64,000 nucleotides of DNA from Clavibacter michiganensis. Lineage in GTDB: Bacteria > Actinomycetota > Actinomycetes > Actinomycetales > Microbacteriaceae. The notes beneath the pieces are model-generated. The model worked only from the letters and a program-made list of their open reading frames with translations, was not told where the DNA came from and did not search any database. The stretch's first letter is position 1, and each line of letters starts with the position of its first letter. A program made the translations under genes and the position numbers. Positions 15,071 to 23,697 of the stretch are shown piece by piece. The stretch is taken from positions 2,852,001 through 2,916,000 of the forward strand of contig MDHJ01000001.1 in the NCBI GenBank assembly GCA_002150995.1, read 5' to 3'.

Positions 15071-15986
15071 CAAGACCCCGGTCTCGGCCATCCTCGACGG
15101 CGATGCCGGTCCAGGCTGCGCCAAGAAGGACCCCATCATCGTCGCGCACGGCGTGAGCCGGCAGTTCGGCGGCCTCAAGGCGGTGGACGTCGACCACCTC
15201 GAGATCCCGCGCGGCTCCATCACGGCCCTCATCGGCCCGAACGGCGCCGGCAAGACGACCTTCTTCAACCTGCTGACCGGCTTCGACAAGCCGAACACCG
15301 GCAAGTGGGAGTTCTCCGGCCGGAACCTCGCCGGGATGAGCGCGTTCCGCGTCGCCCGCCTCGGCATGGTGCGCACGTTCCAGCTCACGAAGGCGCTCGG
15401 CGGCATGACGGTGCTGGAGAACATGCGCCTCGGCGCCACCGGCCAGGGCGGCGAGAACTTCTTCTCCGCGCTGATCCGCCCCCTGTGGAGCCGCAAGGAG
15501 GACGAGATCACGGAGCGCGCCCGCGGGCTCCTGCGGAAGTTCAAGCTCGACGCCAAGGAGGAGGACTACGCGGCCAGCCTCTCCGGCGGACAGCGGAAGC
15601 TCCTCGAGATGGCCCGCGCGCTCATGACCCGTCCGCAGCTCGTCATGCTCGACGAGCCCATGGCCGGCGTCAACCCGGCGCTGACGCAGTCGCTGCTCCA
15701 CCACATCCTCGACCTCAAGACCGAGGGCATGACCGTGCTGTTCGTCGAGCACGACATGCACATGGTCAACGAGATCGCCGACTGGGTGGTCGTCATGGCC
15801 GAGGGCCGCATCGTCGCCGAGGGCCCGCCCTCGACGGTGATGAGCGACCCGGCCGTCATCGACGCCTACCTCGGCGCGCACCACGACACCGACCTCGGCA
15901 CGCTCACGGGCCAGCGCGAGGTGGCGAAGGACATGGAGTCCGACCTCGTCAAGGAAGAGATCGAGAAGGAAGCGGCAGAGAAGTGA
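15063..15986 (+). CDS. livG: Branched-chain amino acid ABC transporter ATP-binding protein LivG
   Basis: ATPase subunit of the Liv transporter. The 307-residue protein has Walker A GPNGAGKTT near residue 60, an ABC signature SLSGGQRKLLEMARAL, Walker B LVMLDEPMAGVNP, and the H-loop VEHDMHMV. The C-terminal tail of about 45 residues (after YLGAHHD) is charged and longer than in most LivG proteins. The TTG start overlaps the end of livM. Its TGA stop overlaps the GTG start of livF as GTGA. Confidence 0.94.
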   Translation: MPDKTPVSAILDGDAGPGCAKKDPIIVAHGVSRQFGGLKAVDVDHLEIPRGSITALIGPNGAGKTTFFNLLTGFDKPNTGKWEFSGRNLAGMSAFRVARLGMVRTFQLTKALGGMTVLENMRLGATGQGGENFFSALIRPLWSRKEDEITERARGLLRKFKLDAKEEDYAASLSGGQRKLLEMARALMTRPQLVMLDEPMAGVNPALTQSLLHHILDLKTEGMTVLFVEHDMHMVNEIADWVVVMAEGRIVAEGPPSTVMSDPAVIDAYLGAHHDTDLGTLTGQREVAKDMESDLVKEEIEKEAAEK

Positions 15987-16741
15987 CGGCAGAGCGGGTC
16001 CTCCAGACCACCGACCTCCACGCGGGCTACCTGCCCGGGGTGAACATCCTCAACGGGTGCAACGTGCACGTCGACAAGGGCGAGCTCGTCGGGATCATCG
16101 GCCCGAACGGCGCCGGCAAGTCGACGCTGCTGAAGGCGATCTTCGGGCAGGTGAACGTGCGCGGCGGCAGCATCGAGCTGAACGGCCAGGACATCACCGG
16201 GCTGAAGGCCGACAAGCTCGTGTCCCGCGGCGTCGGCATGGTGCCGCAGAACAACAACGTGTTCCCGACCCTCACCATCGACGAGAACCTGCAGATGGGC
16301 GTCTACCAGAAGCCCCGGATGTACAAGGAGCGGCTGGCGTTCGTCACCGACCTGTTCCCGGAGCTCGGCAAGCGCCTCAAGCAGCGCGCCGGGTCCCTCT
16401 CCGGCGGCGAGCGGCAGATGGTCGCCATGTCGCGCGCGCTCATGATGGACCCGACGGTGCTGCTGCTCGACGAGCCGAGCGCGGGCCTGTCCCCCGTCCG
16501 TCAGGACGAGACGTTCATCAACGTCGCGCAGATCAACCGCGCGGGCGTCTCGGTCATGATCGTCGAGCAGAACGCCCGCCGGGCCCTGCAGATCTGCGAC
16601 CGCGGCTACGTGCTCGACCAGGGCAAGGACGCCTACGAGGGCCGGGGGCGCGAGCTCATGAACGACCCGAAGGTCATCGAGCTGTACCTCGGCACGCTCG
16701 CCGCCGACCAGGAGAAGGCCAAGGCGGCGCCGCAGCCCTGA
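15983..16741 (+). CDS. livF: Branched-chain amino acid ABC transporter ATP-binding protein LivF
   Basis: Second ATPase of the Liv transporter, 252 residues. Visible motifs are Walker A GPNGAGKSTLLK, Q-loop VPQNNNVFPTLT, signature SLSGGERQMVAMSRAL, Walker B VLLLDEPSAGLSP and the H-loop replaced by VEQNARRAL, which is normal for LivF. The C-terminus ends GTLAADQEKAKAAPQP. It is translationally coupled to livG by a GTGA overlap and is followed by a strong hairpin. No receptor gene is in this operon; the receptor gene lies convergently about 0.5 kb away. Confidence 0.94.
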   Translation: MTAERVLQTTDLHAGYLPGVNILNGCNVHVDKGELVGIIGPNGAGKSTLLKAIFGQVNVRGGSIELNGQDITGLKADKLVSRGVGMVPQNNNVFPTLTIDENLQMGVYQKPRMYKERLAFVTDLFPELGKRLKQRAGSLSGGERQMVAMSRALMMDPTVLLLDEPSAGLSPVRQDETFINVAQINRAGVSVMIVEQNARRALQICDRGYVLDQGKDAYEGRGRELMNDPKVIELYLGTLAADQEKAKAAPQP

Positions 16742-16760
16742 CCCGCTCCTCGCACCGTCC

Positions 16761-16791
16761 GACGCGGCATCCCCTCAGGGGGTGCCGCGTC
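16761..16791 (+). terminator. Terminator of the livHMGF operon
   Basis: A 14-bp stem (one G-T pair) with a TCA loop, 16761-16774 pairing with 16778-16791, 20 nt after the livF stop. Confidence 0.8.
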
Positions 16792-17211
16792 GTCGTGTGC
16801 GGCCCGCGAGGCGCCCGTCCGAGGGCAGATGGGGCCGACGGAGCTCCAGGCTGTCGCAGCGCGTCCCCGCGCCGCTGACGGCCGCGGCGCTGGGCATGCG
16901 GCGCTCATCCGCCCGTCCGCCATCGGGCCTCGGATCCGCGCACAGGCGACGTCGACCCAGTTCCCCCGGACGACGTGGCCGCGTGCGCAGCACCGCTGGG
17001 CTGTCGCCCCGAGATGCGGCCTCGTGCGCACCGGCGCTGTCGGCCGAGGCTGCGGCCCCACGCGCGATGCGGATCACCCGGCCTGCTCCCGCATGCCGTC
17101 GCCCACGCGGCGAAACACGGCCTTATCCCGCATGCCGTCGCCCACGCAGCGGAACACCCGGCCCGCTCCCGCATGCCGTCGCCCACGCGGCGGAGGAGGG
17201 GAGACGCCGAA
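16792..17211. other. Non-coding stretch between the liv operon and its receptor gene
   Basis: About 420 nt between the two convergent terminators. I see no credible gene: open frames here are short, arginine-rich and unlike any family. The last 130 nt hold three imperfect copies of a roughly 40-nt repeat. Confidence 0.6.
17072..17192. repeat. Three imperfect tandem copies of a 39-41 nt unit
   Basis: Each copy contains CCCGCATGCCGTCGCCCACG (starting at 17088, 17127 and 17168) followed by C-rich sequence resembling GCGGCGAAACACCCGGCC. Copies differ at several positions. The spacing is too regular for chance, but there are no spacers, so it is not a CRISPR. Confidence 0.75.
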
Positions 17212-17237
17212 GGGCCCGGTCCATGCGGACCGGGCCC
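17212..17237 (-). terminator. Terminator of the Liv receptor gene
   Basis: Perfect 11-bp inverted repeat, 17212-17222 with 17227-17237, ATGC loop, 24 nt downstream of the stop at 17261. Confidence 0.75.
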
Positions 17238-17260
17238 CTCGGGACGTGCGTGCTGCGGTG

Positions 17261-18550
17261 CTAGTCGAGCTTGCCGTAGACCTGCTCGGAGAAGGTCTGG
17301 ACGTTGCCCTCCTCGTACTTGTAGACGGAGACGTACGCCTCGGTCGGGTCGCCGTTCTCATCCCACGTGATGGGGCCGGAGATGCCGTCGTAGTCGATGT
17401 CGGTGCCGTCGGCGATGAGCTTCGCGCAGTCGGCGAACGACTCGCACTTGGTGCCGCCCTCGGAGACGGACTGCAGGTTGTCCTTCAGCGTCGCGCCGTC
17501 GGTCGCGCCGCCCTGGAGGGCGGCGAGGGCGAGGAGCGTCGTGCCGTCGTAGGACTCGGCGGCGTAGCTGAAGACGGTCAGCTCGGGGTCGCCGTCGGCC
17601 TTGACCATGTCCTGCAGACGACCCTGGAAGTCCTCCTTGGCCTCGACGCCGGGGTTCGTGAACTGCGCACCCGCGATGTCGACGTTGGTGTCGGTCTCCT
17701 TGATGACGCCGTAGTTGCCGTCCGTGCCGTAGAAGTTCGCGAAGTCGAAGCCCTTGGACGCGAGCTGGTCGGCGATCGTCTTGATCTCGTCGAACGAGAT
17801 GACCACGAGCGCGTCGGGGTTCGGGGCGAGCACCGACGTGATGGCGCTGTTGAAGTCCGTGGCGGACGGCTCGAACACCGACTCGGCGGCGATGGTGGCG
17901 CCACCCTCCTCGAGCGTCTTCTTGATGTTCTCGCGGAGGCCGGTGCCGTACGCGTCGTTCATGTAGAGGATGGAGACGTTCGTCTTGCCGTCCTGGAGGA
18001 TCTTGTTGCCGAGGATGCGGCCCTGGAGCACGTCCGAGGGGGCGGTGCGCCAGTAGTAGCCGTCGTCCTCGTAGGTCGTGAAGTCGGGCGACGTGTTCGC
18101 GGGCGACAGCTGGACGACGCCGGCCTGCGTGACCTGGTCGATGAAGGTCTTCGAGACGCCGGAGGACGCGGCGCCGAGGATGGCGCTGTTGCCGTCCGCG
18201 ATGAGCGACGTGGCCGACTGGCTCGCGATGTCGGTGGTGGTGTCGCCCGAGTCCTTGTCGGTGACGGAGACCGTGATGCCGGCCTTGGCGTCGTTGATGT
18301 CCTGTTCGGCGAGGTGGACGCCCGCGAACTCGGGCGGGCCGAGGACGGCCAGCGAGCCGGTCTGGGGCAGGATCGTGCCGATCTTGAGTTCCAGGCCGCC
18401 GTCGCCCGTGGTGCCTCCGCTGCCGCTGTCGCCGCTGCCGCCGGAGCAGCCGGCCAGGACGAGGGCGCCGGCCACCGCGATGGTGACGGCGCTGAGGGCG
18501 GTGCGGGCGGATCGTGAGCGGGAGGCCGAAGCCCTGCCGAATGCGCTCAT
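17261..18550 (-). CDS. Branched-chain amino acid ABC transporter substrate-binding lipoprotein
   Basis: Extracellular receptor (LivJ/LivK type, periplasmic-binding fold I) anchored as a lipoprotein. The 429-residue protein has a signal peptide ending in the lipobox VLAGC with C35, a Gly/Ser linker, then LKIGTILPQTGSLAVLGPPE, the typical opening of this family. Two lobes follow, including QLSPANTSPDFTTYEDDGYYWRTAP. The ATG at 18550 has AAGGAG 4 nt upstream; a longer open frame upstream is not needed. It is the likely partner of the convergent livHMGF operon but is transcribed separately. Confidence 0.93.
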   Translation of the reverse strand: MSAFGRASASRSRSARTALSAVTIAVAGALVLAGCSGGSGDSGSGGTTGDGGLELKIGTILPQTGSLAVLGPPEFAGVHLAEQDINDAKAGITVSVTDKDSGDTTTDIASQSATSLIADGNSAILGAASSGVSKTFIDQVTQAGVVQLSPANTSPDFTTYEDDGYYWRTAPSDVLQGRILGNKILQDGKTNVSILYMNDAYGTGLRENIKKTLEEGGATIAAESVFEPSATDFNSAITSVLAPNPDALVVISFDEIKTIADQLASKGFDFANFYGTDGNYGVIKETDTNVDIAGAQFTNPGVEAKEDFQGRLQDMVKADGDPELTVFSYAAESYDGTTLLALAALQGGATDGATLKDNLQSVSEGGTKCESFADCAKLIADGTDIDYDGISGPITWDENGDPTEAYVSVYKYEEGNVQTFSEQVYGKLD

Positions 18551-18728
18551 GGTGCTCCTTATGGATGTGTGTGGTGATGCTCGGGAATGTGGTGCATGAG
18601 GCACGCGAATGCGCGCCTCGCCTGGTGCGACCCTATGGCGCGCGTGAGACGGACACAATGCATCGGCATTTCCGGCGTGTAACGCGACCCGATCGTTACC
18701 TTTCGCGGAATGCGCGACGGGATCCGAA

Positions 18729-19682
18729 TCAGATGCCCTCGACCACCGCCGGATCCCTCCGGATCGGCACGGAGGGCGACGAGGCGCGACGCGCCGTCCG
18801 CAGCATGTCGATGGTGAGCAGCACGAGCGCCGCCCACACGATCGCGAAGCCCGCCCAGCGCTCCGGCGGCATCGCCTCGTGCATCACGAACACGCCGAAG
18901 GCGAACTGCAGCAGGGGCGCGAGGTACTGCGTGAGGCCGATGACGGAGAGCGGCAGGCGGCCCGCGGCGAACCCGAACAGGAGCAGCGGCCCCGCGGTCA
19001 CGACGCCGGTGCTCACCAGGAGGAGCGTATGCCCCAGCGAGACGGTGCCGATGGTGAGGCCCGCCCCCGCGCCGGTGATCACGAGCATGGTCGTGGCGGC
19101 GGGTACGAGCCAGGCGGTCTCCAGGGCGAGCCCGGAGAGCGCGTCCGCCCCGCCGCTGACGCGCTTCTTCACGAGTCCGTACAGGCCGAACGAGCCGGCG
19201 AGCGCCAGGGAGACCCACGGGAGCTGCCCGTAGCCGACCGCGATGACCGCGACCGCGACGGCGCTCAGCCCGACGGCCGTCCACTGCAGGGGACGGAGTC
19301 GCTCCCGCAGGAGGAGGACGCCGAGGAGCACGGTGACGATGGGGTTGATGAAGTAGCCGAGCGCGGTCTCGACGACGTGGCCCGAGAGGGTGCCGTAGAC
19401 GTAGACGGTCCAGTTGACGAGGATCAGGTGCCCGGCGAGCCCGAGGCCCAGGAGGATCCGCGGGCGCCGCACGATCGCGACCACGTGCGACCAGCGGCGC
19501 GCGACCGTGATGACGAGGGCGCAGACGACCAGCGAGAAGAGGATGCGCCAGCCGACGATCTCGAGGGCCCCCGCCGGCACGAGGAGGAGGAAGAAGACCG
19601 GCAGGACCCCCCACAGGCCGTACGCGCTCACGGCGGCGAGGAGGCCGGTGCGGGTCGAGGTCTCCGGGGAGGGCTGCGTCAC
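18729..19682 (-). CDS. rarD: EamA family transporter RarD
   Basis: Ten-helix drug/metabolite-superfamily permease, 317 residues. RarD of E. coli is linked to chloramphenicol sensitivity; the natural substrate is unknown. Family features are visible: AYGLWGVLPVFFLLLVPA at the start, EIVGWRILFSLVV, NWTVYVYGTLSGHVVETALGYFINPI, and SVIGLTQYLAPLLQFAFGVF. I chose the second of two adjacent GTG codons because a TAGCCT box then lies exactly 6 nt upstream. It stands alone between groES and the Liv receptor gene. Confidence 0.9.
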   Translation of the reverse strand: MTQPSPETSTRTGLLAAVSAYGLWGVLPVFFLLLVPAGALEIVGWRILFSLVVCALVITVARRWSHVVAIVRRPRILLGLGLAGHLILVNWTVYVYGTLSGHVVETALGYFINPIVTVLLGVLLLRERLRPLQWTAVGLSAVAVAVIAVGYGQLPWVSLALAGSFGLYGLVKKRVSGGADALSGLALETAWLVPAATTMLVITGAGAGLTIGTVSLGHTLLLVSTGVVTAGPLLLFGFAAGRLPLSVIGLTQYLAPLLQFAFGVFVMHEAMPPERWAGFAIVWAALVLLTIDMLRTARRASSPSVPIRRDPAVVEGI

Positions 19683-19694
19683 CACCCGAGGCTA
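19680..19694 (-). promoter_or_regulatory. Leaderless-type -10 box of rarD
   Basis: Minus-strand TAGCCT (19694-19689), 6-nt spacer, GTG at 19682. The GTG at 19685 would leave only 3 nt. Confidence 0.45.
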
Positions 19695-19739
19695 GCCCCG
19701 CGACCGGGGCCGGCCCGCCGGATCGGCCGCCGGACGCAC

Positions 19740-19772
19740 GGGAGCCCGGCCGAACGCGTCGGCCGGGCTCCC
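19740..19772 (-). terminator. Terminator of groES
   Basis: Perfect 14-bp stem, 19740-19753 with 19759-19772, ACGCG loop, about 30 nt after the groES stop. Confidence 0.8.
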
Positions 19773-19802
19773 GGGTGGTGCGGTGTCGCTAGACGACGAG
19801 CG

Positions 19803-20099
19803 TCAGCGCTCGATGACCGCGAGGACGTCGCGCGCGGAGAGGACGAGGAGGTCCTGGCCGTCGTACTTGACCTCGGTTCCGCCGTACTTGGAGTAGATGA
19901 CCTTGTCGCCGACGGCGACGTCGAGGGGGACGCGGTTGCCGTTGTCGTCGATGCGGCCGGGGCCCACGGCCACGACCTCGCCCTCCTGGGGCTTCTCCTT
20001 GGCGGTGTCGGGGATGACCAGACCAGACGCGGTGGTCTGCTCGGCTTCGACCTGCTGGATGACGATGCGATCCTCGAGCGGCTTGATGGAGACCGACAC
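19803..20099 (-). CDS. groES: Co-chaperonin GroES
   Basis: Heptameric lid of the GroEL chaperonin, cytosolic. The 98-residue protein shows the standard family sequence: [12 protein letters not shown], the mobile loop [29 protein letters not shown], and [19 protein letters not shown]. The GTG start is preceded by AGGAAGAGG. No groEL follows it; the gene is monocistronic and ends in a hairpin, so GroEL must be encoded elsewhere. Two CIRCE-type operators upstream indicate HrcA control. Confidence 0.96.
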   Translation of the reverse strand: MSVSIKPLEDRIVIQQVEAEQTTASGLVIPDTAKEKPQEGEVVAVGPGRIDDNGNRVPLDVAVGDKVIYSKYGGTEVKYDGQDLLVLSARDVLAVIER

Positions 20100-20138
20100 G
20101 GTTGACCTCTTCCTTCGTGACTAAGGGACAAGACTTGA

Positions 20139-20165
20139 TTGGCAATCCCCGGGGGAGAGTGCCAG
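20139..20165. promoter_or_regulatory. CIRCE-like HrcA operator, proximal copy
   Basis: TTGGCAATC, 9-nt spacer, GAGTGCCAG: matches the CIRCE plan (TTAGCACTC-N9-GAGTGCTAA) with a few differences. It lies about 40 nt upstream of groES. Confidence 0.7.
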
Positions 20166-20185
20166 GTGAGATTCTACGGGCTGGG

Positions 20186-20212
20186 CTTGCACTCGTGCAA
20201 CGCGAGTGCCAA
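20186..20212. promoter_or_regulatory. CIRCE-like HrcA operator, distal copy
   Basis: CTTGCACTC, 9-nt spacer, GAGTGCCAA. It is also within 35 nt of the divergent methyltransferase start, so HrcA bound here could affect both directions. Confidence 0.75.
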
Positions 20213-20232
20213 TCGGTGGGGAGCCGCTTCGA

Positions 20233-20247
20233 TACGGTGGGCGGATG
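20233..20247 (+). promoter_or_regulatory. Leaderless-type -10 box of the THUMP-like methyltransferase gene
   Basis: TACGGT at 20233-20238, 6-nt spacer, ATG at 20245. A -35 element would overlap the distal CIRCE copy. Confidence 0.4.
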
Positions 20248-21447
20248 GACCAGACCGACCTCCGCGAGGTGCTCTCCCTCGAGGGGCTCCGCCTGCTCGA
20301 CAGCCTGCCCGAGCCGCGGCCGGGCGACGACGCGGTGCGCATCGTCACCGCGCTGCGCGGCGAGGGCCACTCCCCCGCGCTCGTGAGCGCCGTCCTCACC
20401 CAGTCCCGGCTGCGCGCCCGCGCCCGCGCCAAGTTCGGCGAGTTCGCCGGACGCATGCTCTTCACGGAGGCGGGGCTCGAGCAGGCGACGCGCCTCCCCG
20501 TCGCCGCGCAGCACGCCGGGCGCTTCCAGCAGGCGGGCGTGGCGCACGTCGCCGACCTCGGCTGCGGGATCGGCGGGGACGCGATGGCGATGGCGGCCAT
20601 CGGCATACGCGTCACGGCCGTCGAGCGCGACGAGGTGACCGCCGCGGTCGCGGGCTGGAACCTCGCGCCCTTCCCCGAGGCGGAGGTCGAGCAGGGCACG
20701 GCCGAGGACTTCGACGCCGGACGCGTCGACGGCGTCTACCTCGACCCCGCGCGGCGCACGGACGGGCACTCCTCCACCCGGCGCATCTCGGACCCCGCGG
20801 CCTACTCGCCGACGCTGACGCAGGCGTTCGAGCTGGCGTCGGGGCGCCCCGCGGGCATCAAGCTCGGGCCCGGCCTCGACCGCGATCTCATCCCCGAGGA
20901 GGCGGAGGCGCAGTGGGTCTCGGTCGACGGGCAGGCGGTGGAGATGGGGCTGTGGTTCGGGCCCACGCGCCGCGACGGCGTGCGGCGCGCGGCGCTCGTG
21001 ATCAGCGGGGCGGCGTCGTCGGAGCTCGTGTCCGCGGCTGACAGCCCCGACGCGGAGCTCGGCGAGCTGGGCGAGCACCTGTACGAGCCCGACGGCGCCG
21101 TCATCCGCGCCCGGCTGATCGGCGACCTCGCGCGCTCGCTCGACGGCCGCATGGTCGGCGAGGGCATCGCGTGGATCACCGCCGACCGGGAGCAGGCGAC
21201 CCCGTTCGCGCGCGGGTTCCGCGTGCGGGAGGTGCTGCCGCTCGACGAGCAGCGGCTGCGGCGGGAGCTCCGGGCACGCGGGATCGGGACGCTGGAGATC
21301 AAGAAGCGCGGGGTCGACGTCGACCCGGCCCGGCTGCGCACGCGGCTGCAGCTGAAGGGGGACGCGTCGGCGACGCTCATCGCGACGCGCGTGGGCGGCC
21401 GGCGGGTCGCGATCCTCGCGGACCGCCACGGGGCCGTCGCGGGCTGA
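20245..21447 (+). CDS. Class I SAM-dependent methyltransferase with C-terminal THUMP-like domain
   Basis: Putative RNA or protein methyltransferase, 400 residues. A Rossmann-type SAM-binding motif VADLGCGIGGDAMAMAAIG is near residues 102-120. The motif YLDPARRTDG near residue 169 is typical of this family, and the C-terminal part (EIKKRGVDVDPARLRTRL) is the THUMP-like domain. The substrate is unknown. The ATG at 20245 is supported by the -10 box spacing. A GTG at 20206 in the same frame is inside the CIRCE element and less likely. The gene is divergent from groES and convergent with the DUF4190 gene. Confidence 0.87.
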   Translation: MDQTDLREVLSLEGLRLLDSLPEPRPGDDAVRIVTALRGEGHSPALVSAVLTQSRLRARARAKFGEFAGRMLFTEAGLEQATRLPVAAQHAGRFQQAGVAHVADLGCGIGGDAMAMAAIGIRVTAVERDEVTAAVAGWNLAPFPEAEVEQGTAEDFDAGRVDGVYLDPARRTDGHSSTRRISDPAAYSPTLTQAFELASGRPAGIKLGPGLDRDLIPEEAEAQWVSVDGQAVEMGLWFGPTRRDGVRRAALVISGAASSELVSAADSPDAELGELGEHLYEPDGAVIRARLIGDLARSLDGRMVGEGIAWITADREQATPFARGFRVREVLPLDEQRLRRELRARGIGTLEIKKRGVDVDPARLRTRLQLKGDASATLIATRVGGRRVAILADRHGAVAG

Positions 21448-21470
21448 TCCCGGCTCCCCTCCCGGACGCG

Positions 21471-21505
21471 ACGACGCGGCCGCCCCGAGGGGACGACCGC
21501 GTCGT
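21471..21505. terminator. Bidirectional terminator
   Basis: Outer 9-bp stem 21471-21479 with 21497-21505 and an inner CCCC/GGGG stem, between two convergent genes. Confidence 0.7.
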
Positions 21506-21538
21506 GGTGGTGCGGATGGTGCCTGCGTGCCGTACGGG

Positions 21539-21964
21539 CTACGGGGCCGTCGGGATGGGCGTGCCGTTGATCTCGCCGGTCTGGATCGCCGTGTTCACGA
21601 ACACCACGACGACCAGCACCACGATGATGCTGACGAGGACGCCCACGATGCCGAGGATGAGGCCGGTGAGCCAGAAGCCCTTGGTGCCGGGGTTGCGCTT
21701 GCGCGCGAGGACGCCCGTGATGATCGCCGCGATGCCCACGAAGAACGTGAGGAACCACAGCGGGAGCGACAGCACCACGGAGACGATGCCGAGCACCATC
21801 GAGGTGATGGCGAGGCCCTTCTTGGGCGCACCGCCCGGGCCGGGCTGGTAGGGCGCCGCGTAGGGCGAGCCGGATCCGGCGGCGGGAGCAGCCGGGTAGG
21901 ACGGCTGGCCGGGCGCGGGCGGGAAGTCGTCGGAGGAGCGGTCCGGGTTCTGCGGATCGGTCAT
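21539..21964 (-). CDS. DUF4190 domain-containing membrane protein
   Basis: Small membrane protein of unknown function, 141 residues. A Pro/Ala/Gly-rich cytoplasmic head (residues 1-45) precedes two or three hydrophobic segments: AITSMVLGIVSVVLSLPLWFLTFFVGIAAIITG and GFWLTGLILGIVGVLVSIIVVLVVVVFVNTA. This is the standard DUF4190 plan. The ATG at 21964 has AAAGGAA upstream. It stands alone, downstream of tsaD on the same strand, with no visible link to t6A synthesis. Confidence 0.85.
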   Translation of the reverse strand: MTDPQNPDRSSDDFPPAPGQPSYPAAPAAGSGSPYAAPYQPGPGGAPKKGLAITSMVLGIVSVVLSLPLWFLTFFVGIAAIITGVLARKRNPGTKGFWLTGLILGIVGVLVSIIVVLVVVVFVNTAIQTGEINGTPIPTAP

Positions 21965-22065
21965 GGTCGTTCCTTTCGTCCCTGGGAACATACCGTGACA
22001 TCGCCCCCGCGTTCAGAGGCTCGCTGAAATGGCCCCGGACGGGGGCCCGACGGATCGGGGCCGGC

Positions 22066-23697
22066 TCAGCCGACCTGGACGACGGTGACCGGGAGGGTCG
22101 AGTCGGCGCCGAACGCGAGGCCCGACGGCGCGCGCCCCGCCTCGATGAGGCGGGCGCCGAGCGCCGCGATCATCGCGCCGTTGTCGGTGCAGAGCGACAG
22201 GGGCGGGATCCGCAGCTCGATGCCCGCCGCCCGGCACCGCTCCGCCGCCAGCTCCCGGACCCGCGCGTTGGCGACCACGCCGCCGCCGAGGAGGAGGCGC
22301 GGGACGCCGTGGTCGACGCACGCGGCGACGGCCTTGGTGAGGAGGACGTCGACGACGGCCTCGCGGAAGCTCGCGGCGACGTCCGCGACGGGCACGGGCT
22401 CGCCGGCGTCCTGGCGCTTCTCGACCCAGCGCGCGACCGCGGTCTTGAGGCCCGAGAAGGAGAAGTCGTAGCGATGGCGCTCCATGTCCTTCGGGAGGCT
22501 CAGGCCGCGGGGGAAGCGGATCGCCCGGGGGTCGCCGTCGGCCGCGACCCGGTCGATGTGCGGCCCGCCGGGGTACGGCAGGCCGAGCACGCGCGCGACC
22601 TTGTCGAAGGCCTCGCCCGCCGCGTCGTCGATCGTCTCGCCCAGCAGCTCGACGTCGTCGACGAGGTCGCGCACGAGGAGGAGGGAGGTGTGGCCGCCGG
22701 AGACGAGGAGCGCGATGCTCGGCGCCTCGAGCGGGCGGCCGGGGCCGCCGTCGACGCTGAGGAGGTCCGCGCCGACGTGGCCCACCAGGTGGTTGACGCC
22801 GTGCAGCGGGATCTCGAGGGCTACGGCGAGCGCCTTCGCCGCGCCGACGCCCACCATGAGGGCGCCGGAGAGGCCCGGGCCGGCGGTGACCGCGATCGCG
22901 TCGAGCTCGCGGAGGGTGACGCCGGCCTCCTCGAGCGCCGCGTCGATCGCCGGGGTCAGCGCCTCGAGGTGCGCGCGGGCGGCGACCTCGGGGACCACGC
23001 CGCCGTAGCGCGCGTGCTCCTCCATCGAGCTCGAGATGACGTTCGCGAGGAGCATCTGGCCGCGGACGATGCCGATGCCGGTCTCGTCGCAGGAGGTCTC
23101 GATGCCGAGGACGAGCGGGCCCGCCGTCTCGTCGCCCTCCTCCTCGGACGCGTCGACCTCGGCGTCGGCGGCGGCGGGGGCGGCCTCGGCGGCCGTGGGC
23201 TCCGTGCCGGGGCGCGGCTCGGTCGCGGGATGCGGCTCCGGGCCGAGAGGGGCCCGCATCACGACCGCGTCGACGTCGTCGGGCTGGTAGTAGTGCGGGC
23301 GCACGGCGATCGGCTCGAAGCCGAGCGACGCGTACAGCGCCTGGGCGACCGGGTTGTCCGCACGCACCTCGAGCAGGACCTCGCGCGCGCCCCGGCCGTG
23401 CGCCTCCGCGAGGAGCCGGGTGAGGAGGGCGCGGCCGATGCCGCGGCCGCGGGCCGACCCGGCGACCGCGATGGTCTGCACGTCGGCGGCATGGAGGCCC
23501 CGCGGGCAGGAGAGGCCCGCGTAGCCGAGGATCGCGCCGTCGGACGGGTCGACCGCGACGACGTACCAGCCGTGCGGGGAGACGAGCTCGCCCCGCATGG
23601 CGTCCTCCGACCAGGCGTCGCTGACGAACGTGCTCGTCTCGAGGCGCATCAGCGCCGGGAGGTCGGCCAGCGCGGCGGGCCGGAACACCACGCTCAC
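22066..23697 (-). CDS. tsaD: RimI-TsaD fusion: N-acetyltransferase plus tRNA threonylcarbamoyltransferase
   Basis: One open frame encodes 543 residues. Residues 1-152 are a GNAT acetyltransferase of the RimI type ([43 protein letters not shown]). Residues 153-193 are an Ala/Glu/Pro-rich linker (23119-23241), and residues 194-543 are Tsa[12 protein letters not shown], metal-binding HLVGH at 303-307, SGGHTSLL, and [13 protein letters not shown]. TsaD transfers the threonylcarbamoyl group to A37 of ANN-decoding tRNAs. No stop codon and no clear internal start with a ribosome site lies in the linker. The GTG start overlaps the tsaB stop as GTGA. The fusion is plain in the sequence; whether the protein stays intact is unknown. 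Confidence 0.92.
   Translation of the reverse strand: MSVVFRPAALADLPALMRLETSTFVSDAWSEDAMRGELVSPHGWYVVAVDPSDGAILGYAGLSCPRGLHAADVQTIAVAGSARGRGIGRALLTRLLAEAHGRGAREVLLEVRADNPVAQALYASLGFEPIAVRPHYYQPDDVDAVVMRAPLGPEPHPATEPRPGTEPTAAEAAPAAADAEVDASEEEGDETAGPLVLGIETSCDETGIGIVRGQMLLANVISSSMEEHARYGGVVPEVAARAHLEALTPAIDAALEEAGVTLRELDAIAVTAGPGLSGALMVGVGAAKALAVALEIPLHGVNHLVGHVGADLLSVDGGPGRPLEAPSIALLVSGGHTSLLLVRDLVDDVELLGETIDDAAGEAFDKVARVLGLPYPGGPHIDRVAADGDPRAIRFPRGLSLPKDMERHRYDFSFSGLKTAVARWVEKRQDAGEPVPVADVAASFREAVVDVLLTKAVAACVDHGVPRLLLGGGVVANARVRELAAERCRAAGIELRIPPLSLCTDNGAMIAALGARLIEAGRAPSGLAFGADSTLPVTVVQVG

Noticed and set aside
16792..17071. Small plus- and minus-strand open frames between livF and its receptor gene
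   Set aside because: Arg/Pro-rich, no ribosome site, no recognisable motif.
17072..17192. Possible CRISPR array
   Set aside because: Three adjacent copies with no unique spacers and no cas genes.
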